From an uncultured Clostridia bacterium (GTDB lineage: Bacteria; Bacillota; Clostridia; TANB77; CAG-508), in assembly GCA_934162205.1 (NCBI GenBank), contig CAKPIA010000004.1, positions 62,001-126,000 of the forward strand: a DNA stretch of 64,000 nt. The letters run 5' to 3'. The first letter of the stretch is position 1; each line of letters starts with the position of its first letter. The notes beneath the pieces were generated by a model. That model was not told where the DNA came from. It did no database searches and worked only from the letters and a program-made list of their open reading frames with translations. Shown one piece after another: positions 16,841-26,735 of this stretch. A program made the position numbers and the translations under genes.

Positions 16841-17845
16841 ATGTCTAATCAAATTTTAAATAATTTATTAAAAGAATATGATAAAAAAAGAATTAAAGCA
16901 GAATTGGATTTAGAAGAACGAAAAGAGTCTTTATATTCTTCTATTCCAAGGTTAAAACAAATAGAAGATGAATTAAATAACTATGCAATAAATACAGCCA
17001 AAGAATTATTACTTAATAATAATTCATCTCTAGAAAATTTGCACAATAAAATTGAAGATTTAAAAAATGAAAAAAATGAAATTTTATTAAAAAATAATTT
17101 ACCATTAAATTATTTAAAACCTATATATGAATGTAATATCTGCAATGATACTGGTTATGTTTTAAAAAATAATTATAAAACAGAATTATGCAACTGTTTA
17201 AAACAAAAATTATTAAATATATCATATAACAAATCTAATATGTCAAATTTAGATAAAGAAAATTTTAATACCTTTAATGAAGATTTATTTTCAGATGAAG
17301 TTGATATTTCAAAATATAAATTAAATATATCTCCTAGAAGAAATATAATAAATATAAAAGAAAAATGTATAGAATTTGTTGAAAACTTTTCAAATTTAGA
17401 ACAAAAAAATTTATTATTTACAGGTAATACTGGTTTAGGAAAAACATTTATGACAAATTGTATAGCAAATGAATTATTAAAAAAAGGAAAAACCGTATTA
17501 TATCAAACTGCACCTGTATTATTAGATACAATAATTGATAATAAATTAAACAAACAAAGAGACGAAGAATTTTATAAAAATGTTTTAGAAGTTGACTTAT
17601 TAATAATTGATGATTTAGGTACAGAATGTATGAATAGTATGAAACTAAGTGAGTTATTTACTATAATAAATACCAGATTACTTAATTTAAACTCTAGATC
17701 AACCAAAACTATAATATCTACAAATTTAAATTTAAATAATATTTTTTCAAATTATGAAGAAAGAATAGGATCAAGAATCGCTGGATTTTATGACATTTAT
17801 TATTTTTTCGGTGATGATCTTAGATTTAAAAAAATAAAAAGTTAA
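16841..17845 (+). CDS. dnaC: DnaC/DnaI-type helicase loader
   Basis: The AAA+ ATPase has a coiled N-terminus (~1-90), a cysteine motif CNICNDTGYV...ELCNC at ~103-127 that probably binds zinc, and the ATPase domain with Walker A GNTGLGKTFM, Walker B LLIIDDLGTE and sensor/arginine region STNLNLNNI then EERIGSRIAGF. This is the DnaI/DnaC loader layout. The internal ATG at 16841 is used because AAAGGAGA lies 7 bases upstream; the longer ORF start overlaps dnaD. It works with DnaD at the nearby origin. Confidence 0.9.
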   Translation: MSNQILNNLLKEYDKKRIKAELDLEERKESLYSSIPRLKQIEDELNNYAINTAKELLLNNNSSLENLHNKIEDLKNEKNEILLKNNLPLNYLKPIYECNICNDTGYVLKNNYKTELCNCLKQKLLNISYNKSNMSNLDKENFNTFNEDLFSDEVDISKYKLNISPRRNIINIKEKCIEFVENFSNLEQKNLLFTGNTGLGKTFMTNCIANELLKKGKTVLYQTAPVLLDTIIDNKLNKQRDEEFYKNVLEVDLLIIDDLGTECMNSMKLSELFTIINTRLLNLNSRSTKTIISTNLNLNNIFSNYEERIGSRIAGFYDIYYFFGDDLRFKKIKS

Positions 17846-17870
17846 AGATCTAAAAATCTTTAACTTTTTT
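17836..17870. terminator. bidirectional terminator between dnaC and gyrA
   Basis: AAAAAGTTAAAGAT pairs with ATCTTTAACTTTTT with A and T tracts on both sides; the two genes converge here. Confidence 0.85.
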
Positions 17871-17874
17871 ATTT

Positions 17875-20325
17875 TTATTCTACAAAATTAGCATCCATAT
17901 CTGGAGTTAATGTTTCTATACTAACAACTTTTCCTCCATCATTTGTTCTCATTAATGTAACACCTTGTGTTGATCTTCCAAGAACACTTACATCTTTAAC
18001 TTTTAATCTAATAATAGTTCCTGTATCTGTAATTAACATTACATCATCTTCTTCAGTTGCAATTCTTATTCCTACTAAGCATCCTGTCTTTGGAGTAATT
18101 TTATAAGTAATTACACCCTTTCCACCTCTATTTTGAACTCTATATTCATCTAATTCTGTTCTTTTTCCGAATCCATTTTCAGTTATAGCAAGTAATGTAG
18201 CTTGTCCACCAGAAATTACAGATTCCATACCAATTACAGCATCATCTTCATCTATTCTAATTCCTATAACTCCTTGTGAAACTCTACCCATTGGTCTTAC
18301 ATCTTTTTCATCAAATGTAATACACATACCATTTTTTGTTACTAAAACTACATTATCTTCTCCATCTGTTAATCTTACAGATATAAGTTCATCATCTTCT
18401 TTTAATGCAATTCCTTGTAATCCTGTTTTTCTTGCTGAATTATATTCTACTAATGCTGTCTTCTTTATTAATCCATTTTTTGTTGCCATCAATAAATATT
18501 TTCCTTCAGCAAAGTTTTGAATTGGTATTACAGCAGAAACTTTTTCTCCAGCATCTAAACTTAATAAGTTTACAATTGCTGTTCCTTTAGCAGTTCTACC
18601 TGCTTCTGGTATTTCATATCCTCTTAATCTATAAAGTTTTCCTTTATTTGTAAAGAATAATACTGTATCATGAGTTGAAGCTGTAAATATTTGTTTAACA
18701 AAGTCTTCTTCTCTAGTTGCAATACCTGTTATACCTTTTCCGCCTCTCTTTTGGCTTCTGTATGTATCAATTGGCATTCTTTTAATGTATCCAAAATGTG
18801 TTAATGTTACAACATTTTGTTCTTCTTTTATTAAGTCTTCTATATTAATTTCACCTTCGGCAGCAACAATTTTTGTTTTTCTTTCATCACCAAATTTATC
18901 TCTTATTTTTATAAGTTCTTCTTTTATAATGTCAAAAACTAATTTTTCACTGCTTAAAACTTCTCTTAAATATGCAATTAATTTCATTAATTCGTTATAT
19001 TCTTCTTCTATTTTTTCTCTTTGCAATCCTGATAATGTTTTCAATCTCATATCCAAAATAGCTTGAGCTTGTATATCTGTTAATTTAAATCTTTCCATTA
19101 ATTTTTCTTTAGGGTCATCATAAGAAGAACGAATAATATTTATTACTTCATCAATATTATCTAATGCTATTTTTAATCCTTCTAATATATGAGCTCTTGC
19201 TAATGCTTTATCTAAGTCAAATTGTGTTCTACGTAAAATTACAGTTTTTCTATGATCTATATAGCAATCTAAACATTGTCTTAATGTTAATATTTTAGGT
19301 TCTCCATTTACTAAAGCTAACATTATAATTCCAAATGTATCTTGCATTTGTGTATGTTTATATAATTGATTTAAAACAACTTGTGCATTTGTATCTCTTT
19401 TAAGTTCTATAACAATTCTAACTTTATCTTTTCTATCTGATTCATCACGAACTTCTGAAATTCCCTCAATTCTTTTTTCCCTAACTAATCTTGCTATATT
19501 TTCAATTAATTTTGCTTTATTAACTTGATATGGTAATGAAGAAACAATAATTCTTTGTTTATTATTGCTCATTTCTTCAATTTCTGCTTCGGCTCTTACT
19601 GTTATTTTACCTCTACCTGTTGTATAAGCTTGTTTTATTCCCTCTATTCCTAATATAACACCTTCAGTTGGAAAATCAGGTCCTTTTATAACACTCATTA
19701 AATCTTCATCAGTTACTTCATCTTCATCTATTATTTTTATAATACCATTTATAACTTCTGTTAAGTTATGTGGTGGTATATTTGTTGCCATACCTACAGC
19801 AATTCCAGATGAACCATTTACTAATAAAGCTGGTATTTGTGCTGGTAATACTGTTGGTTCTTGTAATCTATCATCATAGTTTGGCATAAAATCAACTGTA
19901 TTTTTTTCAATATCTGTTAGCATATATTCAGAAATTTTAGACATTCTAGCTTCAGTATACCTCATTGCAGCTGCTCCATCACCATCTATTGAACCAAAAT
20001 TTCCGTGTCCATCAATTAGCATATATCTCATTGAAAAATCTTGTGCCATTCTAACCATTGCATCATAAACAGAAGCATCACCATGTGGATGATATCTTCC
20101 CAAAACAGATCCAACTGTATTAGCACATTTTCTATATGGTTTATCAGATGTTATACCATCTTCATGCATTGCATATAATATTCTTCTATGTACAGGTTTT
20201 AAACCATCTCTAACATCTGGTAAAGCACGAGAAACTATAACACTCATAGCATAATCAATGTATGCTGTTCTCATTTCCATCTCTATGTCTCTTTGTATAA
20301 TATTCTCATCTTGTTGTCCTTCCAT
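17875..20325 (-). CDS. gyrA: DNA gyrase subunit A
   Basis: The 816-aa protein shows the full GyrA order: SRALPDVRDGLKPVHRRILY, the QRDR with HPHGDASVYDAMVRMAQ, the active-site Tyr in AAMRYTEARM, the coiled tower, and the C-terminal beta-pinwheel with the GyrA box QKRGGKG (residues ~530). It introduces negative supercoils with GyrB. It is encoded on the leading strand of the leftward fork and, unusually, is separated from gyrB by about 6.8 kb of T4SS genes and AT-rich spacer rather than lying next to it. The ATG has AAAGAGGG upstream. Confidence 0.97.
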   Translation of the reverse strand: MEGQQDENIIQRDIEMEMRTAYIDYAMSVIVSRALPDVRDGLKPVHRRILYAMHEDGITSDKPYRKCANTVGSVLGRYHPHGDASVYDAMVRMAQDFSMRYMLIDGHGNFGSIDGDGAAAMRYTEARMSKISEYMLTDIEKNTVDFMPNYDDRLQEPTVLPAQIPALLVNGSSGIAVGMATNIPPHNLTEVINGIIKIIDEDEVTDEDLMSVIKGPDFPTEGVILGIEGIKQAYTTGRGKITVRAEAEIEEMSNNKQRIIVSSLPYQVNKAKLIENIARLVREKRIEGISEVRDESDRKDKVRIVIELKRDTNAQVVLNQLYKHTQMQDTFGIIMLALVNGEPKILTLRQCLDCYIDHRKTVILRRTQFDLDKALARAHILEGLKIALDNIDEVINIIRSSYDDPKEKLMERFKLTDIQAQAILDMRLKTLSGLQREKIEEEYNELMKLIAYLREVLSSEKLVFDIIKEELIKIRDKFGDERKTKIVAAEGEINIEDLIKEEQNVVTLTHFGYIKRMPIDTYRSQKRGGKGITGIATREEDFVKQIFTASTHDTVLFFTNKGKLYRLRGYEIPEAGRTAKGTAIVNLLSLDAGEKVSAVIPIQNFAEGKYLLMATKNGLIKKTALVEYNSARKTGLQGIALKEDDELISVRLTDGEDNVVLVTKNGMCITFDEKDVRPMGRVSQGVIGIRIDEDDAVIGMESVISGGQATLLAITENGFGKRTELDEYRVQNRGGKGVITYKITPKTGCLVGIRIATEEDDVMLITDTGTIIRLKVKDVSVLGRSTQGVTLMRTNDGGKVVSIETLTPDMDANFVE

Positions 20326-20437
20326 TTTTTTCCCTCTTTTCTATTTATTTCTACACTCGTATTATACTAAAACAAATAAAAATTTGCAAGAAAATTCAAC
20401 AAAAAAGTTATTATTTCCGTAAAGTTTTAGAGTATTT

Positions 20438-21187
20438 TTACAGCTTTTCTACTAAAGATTTTTCTGCATCAGATAAATCAAATTTTTTTCCATTATTTTT
20501 TATTAAACTATGCATATTTTCAACCTTTCTAGCCTCTAATAAAGTTTTTTCTATAGGAACTAAATTTTTTAATTCATTTTTCATGTTATTATAATATTTT
20601 TCCATATTATCAAAATCCTTTTTTTCATAAGACTCATTCCATTTATTTATATAATTTTCTACATTTTGTAAGGATTTAGTTTGATTATTAAATTCTTTTT
20701 CAATATTTTTTTCCACATTATCTAATATAATATTTTTTCCACTTTTTAAAATATTTGCAGTTTTATATGATATAACTCCATTATTAACAGTCTTATTAAT
20801 AGCAAAATTTAATATTGAATCTACTGAATCTATAATTCCTCCTTTTTTGACCGCATCTTGCATTTGTGATATATTTTCAAAATTTCCTGTAACAATACCA
20901 ACAGCACTTTTTCCAAAATTAATAACATCATTAATAGATTTTGTCATTCCTTCTTTAAATCCATAATTTAATAAGTTATCTTTTAAATTAATTACTTGAT
21001 CTTCTAATAAATCTGGTAATAATGCTCTTAATCCAATATCAATTCCTGTATTTATTGTTTTCCAAAGAGATGATTGTAAAAATTCATTTTGATTATTTTC
21101 TTTTAATATATTATTCTCTAATTTTAAATTATTTGTATTTATAATTTCATTTTTATTTTCTATTAAATTTTCTTCTAATTCCTTCAT
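20438..21187 (-). CDS. conserved-looking protein of unknown function in the T4SS cluster
   Basis: The 249-aa protein is mostly helical and charged. It has no signal peptide or clear membrane span; the middle has small-residue segments (INFGKSAVGIVTGNF, SVDSILNFAINKTVNNG) that may be amphipathic. It ends LSDAEKSLVEKL. Its ATG overlaps the stop of the TadZ-like gene by 4 bp, so it belongs to the VirB4 operon. I do not recognise a family. A T4SS accessory or secreted effector are both possible. Confidence 0.55.
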   Translation of the reverse strand: MKELEENLIENKNEIINTNNLKLENNILKENNQNEFLQSSLWKTINTGIDIGLRALLPDLLEDQVINLKDNLLNYGFKEGMTKSINDVINFGKSAVGIVTGNFENISQMQDAVKKGGIIDSVDSILNFAINKTVNNGVISYKTANILKSGKNIILDNVEKNIEKEFNNQTKSLQNVENYINKWNESYEKKDFDNMEKYYNNMKNELKNLVPIEKTLLEARKVENMHSLIKNNGKKFDLSDAEKSLVEKL

Positions 21188-22395
21188 ATATTTATCCCGC
21201 CTCTTTCTAATTTTTTATAAATTTTAAAATATTCTTTTTTTATCTTTTTTAAATTAAAAAAAGCTTGTCCATTTAATAATAAATTATATTTATTATTAAA
21301 TTTTATTTTTCCTATAAAATTAAATTCAAAAAATATTTTTTTAAGCAAATTTTCATCTATTGAATATTTATTATATTTATTAAATAAAATATTTATTTTT
21401 TCTTTTTCTATTAAATATCTATTAATATATCTTTCTAAAATTTTTTTACTTTTTGAAATTTCCAACAAATTTGGTTGAGATAAAAAAATAATTTCATTCG
21501 AAATTTTTAATATTTCTTGTTCAATTTCATTGTCATTTTCAAAATAATTTTCTATATAAATCCTGTCATAATTTGCGTTAATTTTTTCAAATTTTTCTTT
21601 ATTAAATTTTCCACTTTCTACAAAAATTTTTCCGTCTATTACATCTATTTTGCTACTTAAATTTTCATTTTTTTCTATAATATTTTTATCACTATATTCA
21701 TTATTTCTTTTATTTAAAATAAAAAAAATATCATTATTTTTTTCATTAAAATTTATAACTAAATTTTTCTTACTTTTTTTTAATAATGTTTTAGTAAAAA
21801 GTGCTAAAACAATACTCTTTCCAGAATTATAATTTCCACAAAAAATTATTATTTTTTTGTCATTTTTTGTAGAATTTTTTTCATGTTTTTTCGTTATTTT
21901 TTTAGAAATTTCTATTATATTTTTTGTGATTTTTCCTTTATAAAATTTTATTATTTTTCTTTCATTACTGTATTCTTTTTCATTAATTATTTTTTTTAAT
22001 TTTTCTATTTCATTCTTTAATTCTTCATTACTTTCTATAGTTTCTTTTTCTATAATTTTTACTAATTCATCAATTGTTATTTTATCATTATAATAAATAT
22101 TTTTTATACCATAATCAAACAATGTATTTTTTAGTTCATCATTTTCCGTTTCTAAAATTATAAAAATTTTTATATTATTCTTTTTAATTTTTAATAATAG
22201 TTCTATTAAACTTATTTCTCCAGGCAAATTTTCAGATAAAATTAATATATCTATATTTTTTTCTAATTCTAAAATTTCTAAAATTCCTTCTTTATACTGA
22301 ATATCATTTTTTAAAACTTTTATATTTTTACAATTTAATAATTTATCATTTAATATTGGATTGTTAATTGCTGTTATTACTTTTTTCAAATTCAT
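21184..22395 (-). CDS. TadZ/CpaE-like receiver plus ParA-type ATPase
   Basis: The N-terminal ~110 residues resemble an atypical response-regulator fold (IDILILSENLPGEISLIELL, then IKIFIILETENDELK and GIKNIYYND). After a Lys/Glu-rich linker comes a MinD/ParA-like ATPase domain with a P-loop-like IIIFCGNYNSGKSIVLALFT and LVINFNEK. Receiver-plus-ParA is the layout of TadZ/CpaE, which places secretion and pilus machines at a pole or site. The P-loop departs from the canonical deviant Walker KGGxGKT form, and the expected signature Lys is replaced (NYNSGKS). The start ATG (22395) follows GGTGAT and overlaps the VirB4 3' end by 32 bp. Confidence 0.6.
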   Translation of the reverse strand: MNLKKVITAINNPILNDKLLNCKNIKVLKNDIQYKEGILEILELEKNIDILILSENLPGEISLIELLLKIKKNNIKIFIILETENDELKNTLFDYGIKNIYYNDKITIDELVKIIEKETIESNEELKNEIEKLKKIINEKEYSNERKIIKFYKGKITKNIIEISKKITKKHEKNSTKNDKKIIIFCGNYNSGKSIVLALFTKTLLKKSKKNLVINFNEKNNDIFFILNKRNNEYSDKNIIEKNENLSSKIDVIDGKIFVESGKFNKEKFEKINANYDRIYIENYFENDNEIEQEILKISNEIIFLSQPNLLEISKSKKILERYINRYLIEKEKINILFNKYNKYSIDENLLKKIFFEFNFIGKIKFNNKYNLLLNGQAFFNLKKIKKEYFKIYKKLERGGINI

Positions 22396-24206
22396 TATCA
22401 CCTTCAATTATATTTTTTTCATATTCAGATCCATCAATTTTGGTTAAAATATGATCTTCTCCTACAAACATTAAACACTCTCCTCTTTTTAAAGATTTTA
22501 TTTCTATTTTTTCTTTATCAGAAATATTTACATTTTCAGATAAAATTTTAATATTATCTTCTTCAAGAGAAAAAAATGTTTTTATACTAGAATTGTTTAA
22601 TATACTCCTTCCATATGTTCCTTCTTCTAAACTAAATAAATCCATAATATCTTGAGTTATTGCCACACCACTTCCTCCATATTTTCTAATTGTCTTAAAA
22701 ATTTTATATATAAATTGAGCAACATCTTTATTAGAAGTAACACCTATCAATCTCCATATTTCATCTAGATAAATTGCTTTTTTCATTTTTCTATTTATTT
22801 TTATCTTGTCCCAAAATAAATCTATAAATAGATACATTCCATATTTTAAATTTTCTTCCCCTAATTCATATACATCAGCAATTATTAATTTATTTTCTAA
22901 CTTAATATTTGTATGATTATTAAAAAATTTTAAAGACCCTTTTACAAAAGGTAATAATTTTACAGCAAACTTTTTTGTTTTCTCATCTTTATTTAAAGTA
23001 TTATATAAATCCTCTAAAATAGGCATATAAGTAGTATCTTTAAAAACTCTCATAATATTTTTATTATTATTTTCTATATATAAAGTATCATCATCAAAAG
23101 TTATTCCTTTTTCAAAATAAACTTCTATTAATTTTTCTTCAAGTATAGCTCTTTCTTCTTCATCTAATTTACCAAAAATTAAATGAAAAAATCCTATTAA
23201 TTTTCCGAATTTTTGTTGCCAAATATCCATTATCATTGTCTTCAATACTTTCTTTTCTTATATCTAATATATTTATATAAGTATTAGATGACGGCCCAAT
23301 TATTATTTTAGTTCCGTTTAATTTATCACATATATTTAAATATTCTCTTTCTGGATCAATAACAAATTGTTCTATTCCTAATAATCTATATCTAATTAAT
23401 AGTAATTTTATATAATAGGATTTTCCTGCACCACTAGTTCCAAATATACACATATTAGCATTTTTATATTTTTCTGTATTATATCTATCTATAAAAACTA
23501 AAGAATTACTGTAAATATTTTTTCCAATGTAAATCCCATCTTCATCAAATAATGAAGATGAAATAAACGGATATGTTGAAACAAGTCCACTTGTTAATAC
23601 ATTTCTTCTTGATATATTTTTTACATCTTTTTTATTTTGCATTGTTGGTAAGCATGATAAAAATAACTGTTCTTCTCTAAAATTTGCCCTTCTTGTTTGT
23701 AATCCTCTACTTTGTAAAATACCTTCTACATTATTTATTAAATGTTCTAAATCTTTAATGTTATCTGAATATATATTTATATAAATATATAAAAAATATA
23801 ATTCTTCATTATTAATTTGCATTTCTCTTCTTATATATTTTGCATCATTATATGTAAAAGATGCTATATCTATATCTTGTCTATTTTCATTTATATTTTT
23901 TAAATCAACGCCAACATTTCCTATATGATAAGTTAAATCTTTTATAGTTTTATATGTATCTTGTTTTTCATAAAAAATTGATATATTCATATTAATATTA
24001 GATTCAATTAAATTTTTTAATAATAATTCTGATTGCTCTCTATAATAATTTGTAATTAAAATTCCAGAATAATACATATTATCTATTTCTATATATCTTG
24101 GATTTTTTAAATTAATATATGATGGACAAATATAATCTTTATTTGTTAAAACACCCAAATAAAAATTATTTTTTTCTTTTTTTAATTTTATTTTTTTATT
24201 TATTAT
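22364..24206 (-). CDS. VirB4 T4SS ATPase, read through a +1 frameshift at CGG
   Basis: The N-terminal half runs from 24206 and the C-terminal half to 22364 in the +1 frame. A strong AAGGAGGT (24220-24213) is followed after 7 bases by ATA (24206), in frame with the protein; the first TTG (24158) has no ribosome binding site. Walker A is IFGTSGAGKSYYIK, and after INILDIRKES and GYLATKI the frame meets CGG at 23207-23205. Skipping the C restores GKLIGFFHLIFGKLDEEE, followed by ITFDDDTLY, Walker B KKAIYLDEIWRLIG and AITQDIMDLF. VirB4 powers T4SS assembly and transport. It is encoded with a separate N-domain gene upstream and a TadZ-like gene downstream. Confidence 0.8.
23205..23207 (-). other. 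CGG +1 frameshift site in VirB4
   Basis: On the minus strand frame 0 reads ACA AAA ATT CGG AAA ATT and hits TAA 12 codons later. Reading GGA after ATT gives TKIGKLIGFF, the expected VirB4 sequence. There is also an A5 run five bases upstream, so a homopolymer error is the competing explanation at this site alone. Confidence 0.75.
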
Positions 24207-25345
24207 ATTTTTACCTCCTTAATAAATTAAAAAATAAGTATCTAATTATTATTATTTTTTAATTTAAATTTTTTTATATTCTAAAAATATTTTTTAATTT
24301 TATTATTTTGTTTTTTTAATTTTTTAATATCTATTTTTTATTTTATATCTTAAATTAAAAATAAAAAATTATATAATATTTTATTATTATTTATAAAAAT
24401 TTATTTTTATATTAATATTAAATTTTTAATCATTATAATTTTGATCCTTTAAAATGAATTTTAAGACATTTTAAATTTAATGTAATTATTTTATCTTTCA
24501 AAAATATATTTATAATATGTCACTTAATTAGTTGTTATGTTTACTTGTTTTAGGAGAATATAATTATAAAAAAGTTTTTATACATTTATTTGTTGATTTT
24601 ATCAATTACTCTAGTCCGTTATATTTTAATGATATTTTATAAGCATTTTTTATTATATTCTTATTCCGACAAGCAATGTTATGTTTACAATATTTATTTT
24701 AGTTTCTATAATCATTTTGATATCCATTTTAAACCATATTAATTTTTAAAACTAAAAATCAAATTATCTGTAACATATAGAATTAATAATATTATTTTTT
24801 CAAAAATATAATTAATTAATTTTATTTTTGAAAATTTTAATATTTTTTTTATTTTTATTATTTTAATTATTATATTATTTATTATATTATTTATTAAATT
24901 TAATTTAATATTAAAATAAATTTAAATATAAATTTTATTTTTATTTTATAATTTTTTATTTAATATAAAATATATTAAAAATTAAATATTTAATTTTATT
25001 TATATATTTTTATTTTTTTATAATTAATATTATATTTTTGTTATATATTTTTATTTTAAAATACCTTATTTTTTATTTTAATAATTTTAGATTTTTAATC
25101 TTATATAAAATATAAAATTTAACATTATATATATTTATAAAATTCATTTAAATAAATAAACATAATATTTTATATATTACTTATATATTTCTTGGTAAAT
25201 ATTTTTTTTATTTTATTTACAAATTGTTTTTGCTTTTTATGTAAAATTGCAGTTTTGTATTCTAATTTTACCGAAATTAATATATCTTCCTTGAATTTGA
25301 TTTATGTAATTTTTATTTTAAATTATGTGATTTTATTTTTAGATA
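24207..25345. other. 1.1-kb extremely AT-rich spacer
   Basis: The stretch between the VirB4 ATPase gene and its N-domain gene is almost pure A/T, with alternating runs and no recognisable protein family on either strand. The only plausible coding piece is the 58-codon AUA-start ORF at 24566-24742. Low melting temperature and lack of G/C suggest either a nucleoid-protein target or decayed sequence. Confidence 0.4.
24566..24742 (+). CDS. possible 58-aa membrane protein with AUA start
   Basis: TAGGAGAA at 24551-24558 is followed 7 bases later by ATA and an open frame of 58 codons with a hydrophobic start (KKFLYIYLLILSITLVRYIL). It lies in an AT-only desert where random hydrophobic frames are common, so the ribosome binding site is the main support. 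Confidence 0.25.
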   Translation: MKKFLYIYLLILSITLVRYILMIFYKHFLLYSYSDKQCYVYNIYFSFYNHFDIHFKPY

Positions 25346-25903
25346 TTAATTATTTAAAAACTTTTTGGAATTTAAAAAAGAAAAAAATATATTTAAACAC
25401 TCATCTTTGTTTGAACAATCATTAACAATATTACCACACCTATTTAATGCATCTTTAATTTTTAAATATTTTTCATTTAAATTATTTATAATTAAATCTT
25501 TATTATTTATTTGATTTTTTTCTGGAATATAATTTATTATGATATAAAAATTTTTTGAAGAAGAATTTTTTTGTAAATTTTTTTGTTTAATAAATTTTAT
25601 ATATTCTTCTGATATCTGAATTAAATTTTTATCATTTTTTATATTTAATTTTATTTTATTTATATGATTATCTAAATTTTCTTTTTTACTTTGAATTAGA
25701 ATTTGAAAATTAAAATTACATGTTTTTAAAAATGTTTTATAAGAATTTAAAATTGAATTTTTTTCTAAATCTGATTTGAGATTAAAATTAATTGGCTTAA
25801 CCTTTATTATTTTAATAAATATATTTTCTTTAGTTTTTATAATACCATTTTCATAAATATTATTTATTGGTAACCATTTTTGAATTGAATTTTTTTCTTT
25901 TAT
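25346..25903 (-). CDS. separate VirB4 N-terminal domain protein with AUA start
   Basis: The 185-codon frame starts at ATA (25903), 8 bases after AAAGGAGG; no ATG, GTG or TTG start is available. The protein has the VirB4/TraC N-domain look: QKWLPINNIYENGIIKTKE, then PINFNLKSDLEKNSILNSYK, FLKTCNFNFQILIQSKK and KNFYIIINYIP. The corresponding gene of the second T4SS (45378-46589) has the same role and the same separation from its ATPase. Here the two VirB4 parts are 1.1 kb apart. The C-terminus is shorter than its counterpart and ends in a Cys-containing, Phe-rich tail, so slight truncation is possible. Confidence 0.65.
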   Translation of the reverse strand: MKEKNSIQKWLPINNIYENGIIKTKENIFIKIIKVKPINFNLKSDLEKNSILNSYKTFLKTCNFNFQILIQSKKENLDNHINKIKLNIKNDKNLIQISEEYIKFIKQKNLQKNSSSKNFYIIINYIPEKNQINNKDLIINNLNEKYLKIKDALNRCGNIVNDCSNKDECLNIFFSFLNSKKFLNN

Positions 25904-25910
25904 TTTTAAT

Positions 25911-26735
25911 ACCTCCTTTTTTTAATTTTAATTTTTATTTATTAATATGTCAATATTTTTTTATATACAATTTTCGACAATATTTTTATTATGATTTAAA
26001 AAATATATTATTTATTTTTTTTTATTATTTAATTTATTTTTTATTATTTATTTATTTTTATATTCGTTTTATTTATATTTATTATATTTTTATTTTTTTA
26101 TAACTAATATTATATTTTTGTTATATATTTTATTTTAAAATATATTGATCTTTATTTTTAATACATTTAAATATTAAATCTTATATAAAATTTAATATTA
26201 CACATATATATAATTTACATAATTATATGTATTCTCATATAATTTTTTATTATAATTTTTGCATTTATTTTAGCACTTTAATTTATGTTAATTTACATAT
26301 TTTTATGCATTTTTTATTTATATTTAAAGTTTTTTATCATTTTATAATTATGTATACTTTTATTTTTTATATTTTATTGCTGCTTTTTTTGTGTTTTCTT
26401 TTTTATTTTTTATTAAATATCTTTATTAGTTTTTTCATTTTGTTTATTCAATTCAACATAATTTTTATAGGTCTGTTTTTATAAAATATCTTTATCTAAA
26501 TTTTAATTTTATATTTTAATTTTATATTTTTATTTTATTATTTTTATTATTTTATTATTATTTATTATTATTTATTTTTTATTTTCTATTTTTTATTTTC
26601 TATTTTTTATTTTCTATTTTTTATTTTCTATTTTTTATTTTTTATTTTTTATTTTCTATTTTTATTTTTTACTTTTTATTTCAAAAATTTTGAATAAATA
26701 TTTTTATTTTGTTAATAATAATTTTATAAGGTTAA
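25911..26735. other. AT-only spacer with 14-bp tandem repeats
   Basis: This stretch upstream of the VirB4 N-domain gene is almost free of G and C on both strands. From about 26581 to 26665 it holds five to six tandem copies of a 14-bp unit (CTATTTTTTATTTT, with variants). The open frames it contains are Phe/Tyr/Leu-rich artefacts of base composition. Confidence 0.5.
26584..26665. repeat. 14-bp tandem repeat array
   Basis: Four near-identical CTATTTTTTATTTT units are followed by shorter T/A variants lacking the C. The array is pyrimidine-only apart from A. Confidence 0.7.

Noticed and set aside
23210..23214. A5 homopolymer as the VirB4 slip site
   Set aside because: A slip there would also restore the frame, but gives TKFGK rather than TKIGK, and the three other sites have no homopolymer and share only CGG.
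25192..25425. Plus-strand hydrophobic ORF of 77 codons
   Set aside because: It overlaps the VirB4 N-domain gene on the other strand, has no ribosome binding site, and its composition is what AT-rich DNA gives by chance.
25867..26484. Phe/Tyr/Leu-rich ORFs in the AT desert
   Set aside because: No ribosome binding site or family resemblance; the residues simply reflect TTT/TAT/TTA runs.
26584..26665. CRISPR-like array
   Set aside because: The 14-bp units are directly adjacent with no spacers and no cas genes are nearby; it is a simple tandem repeat.
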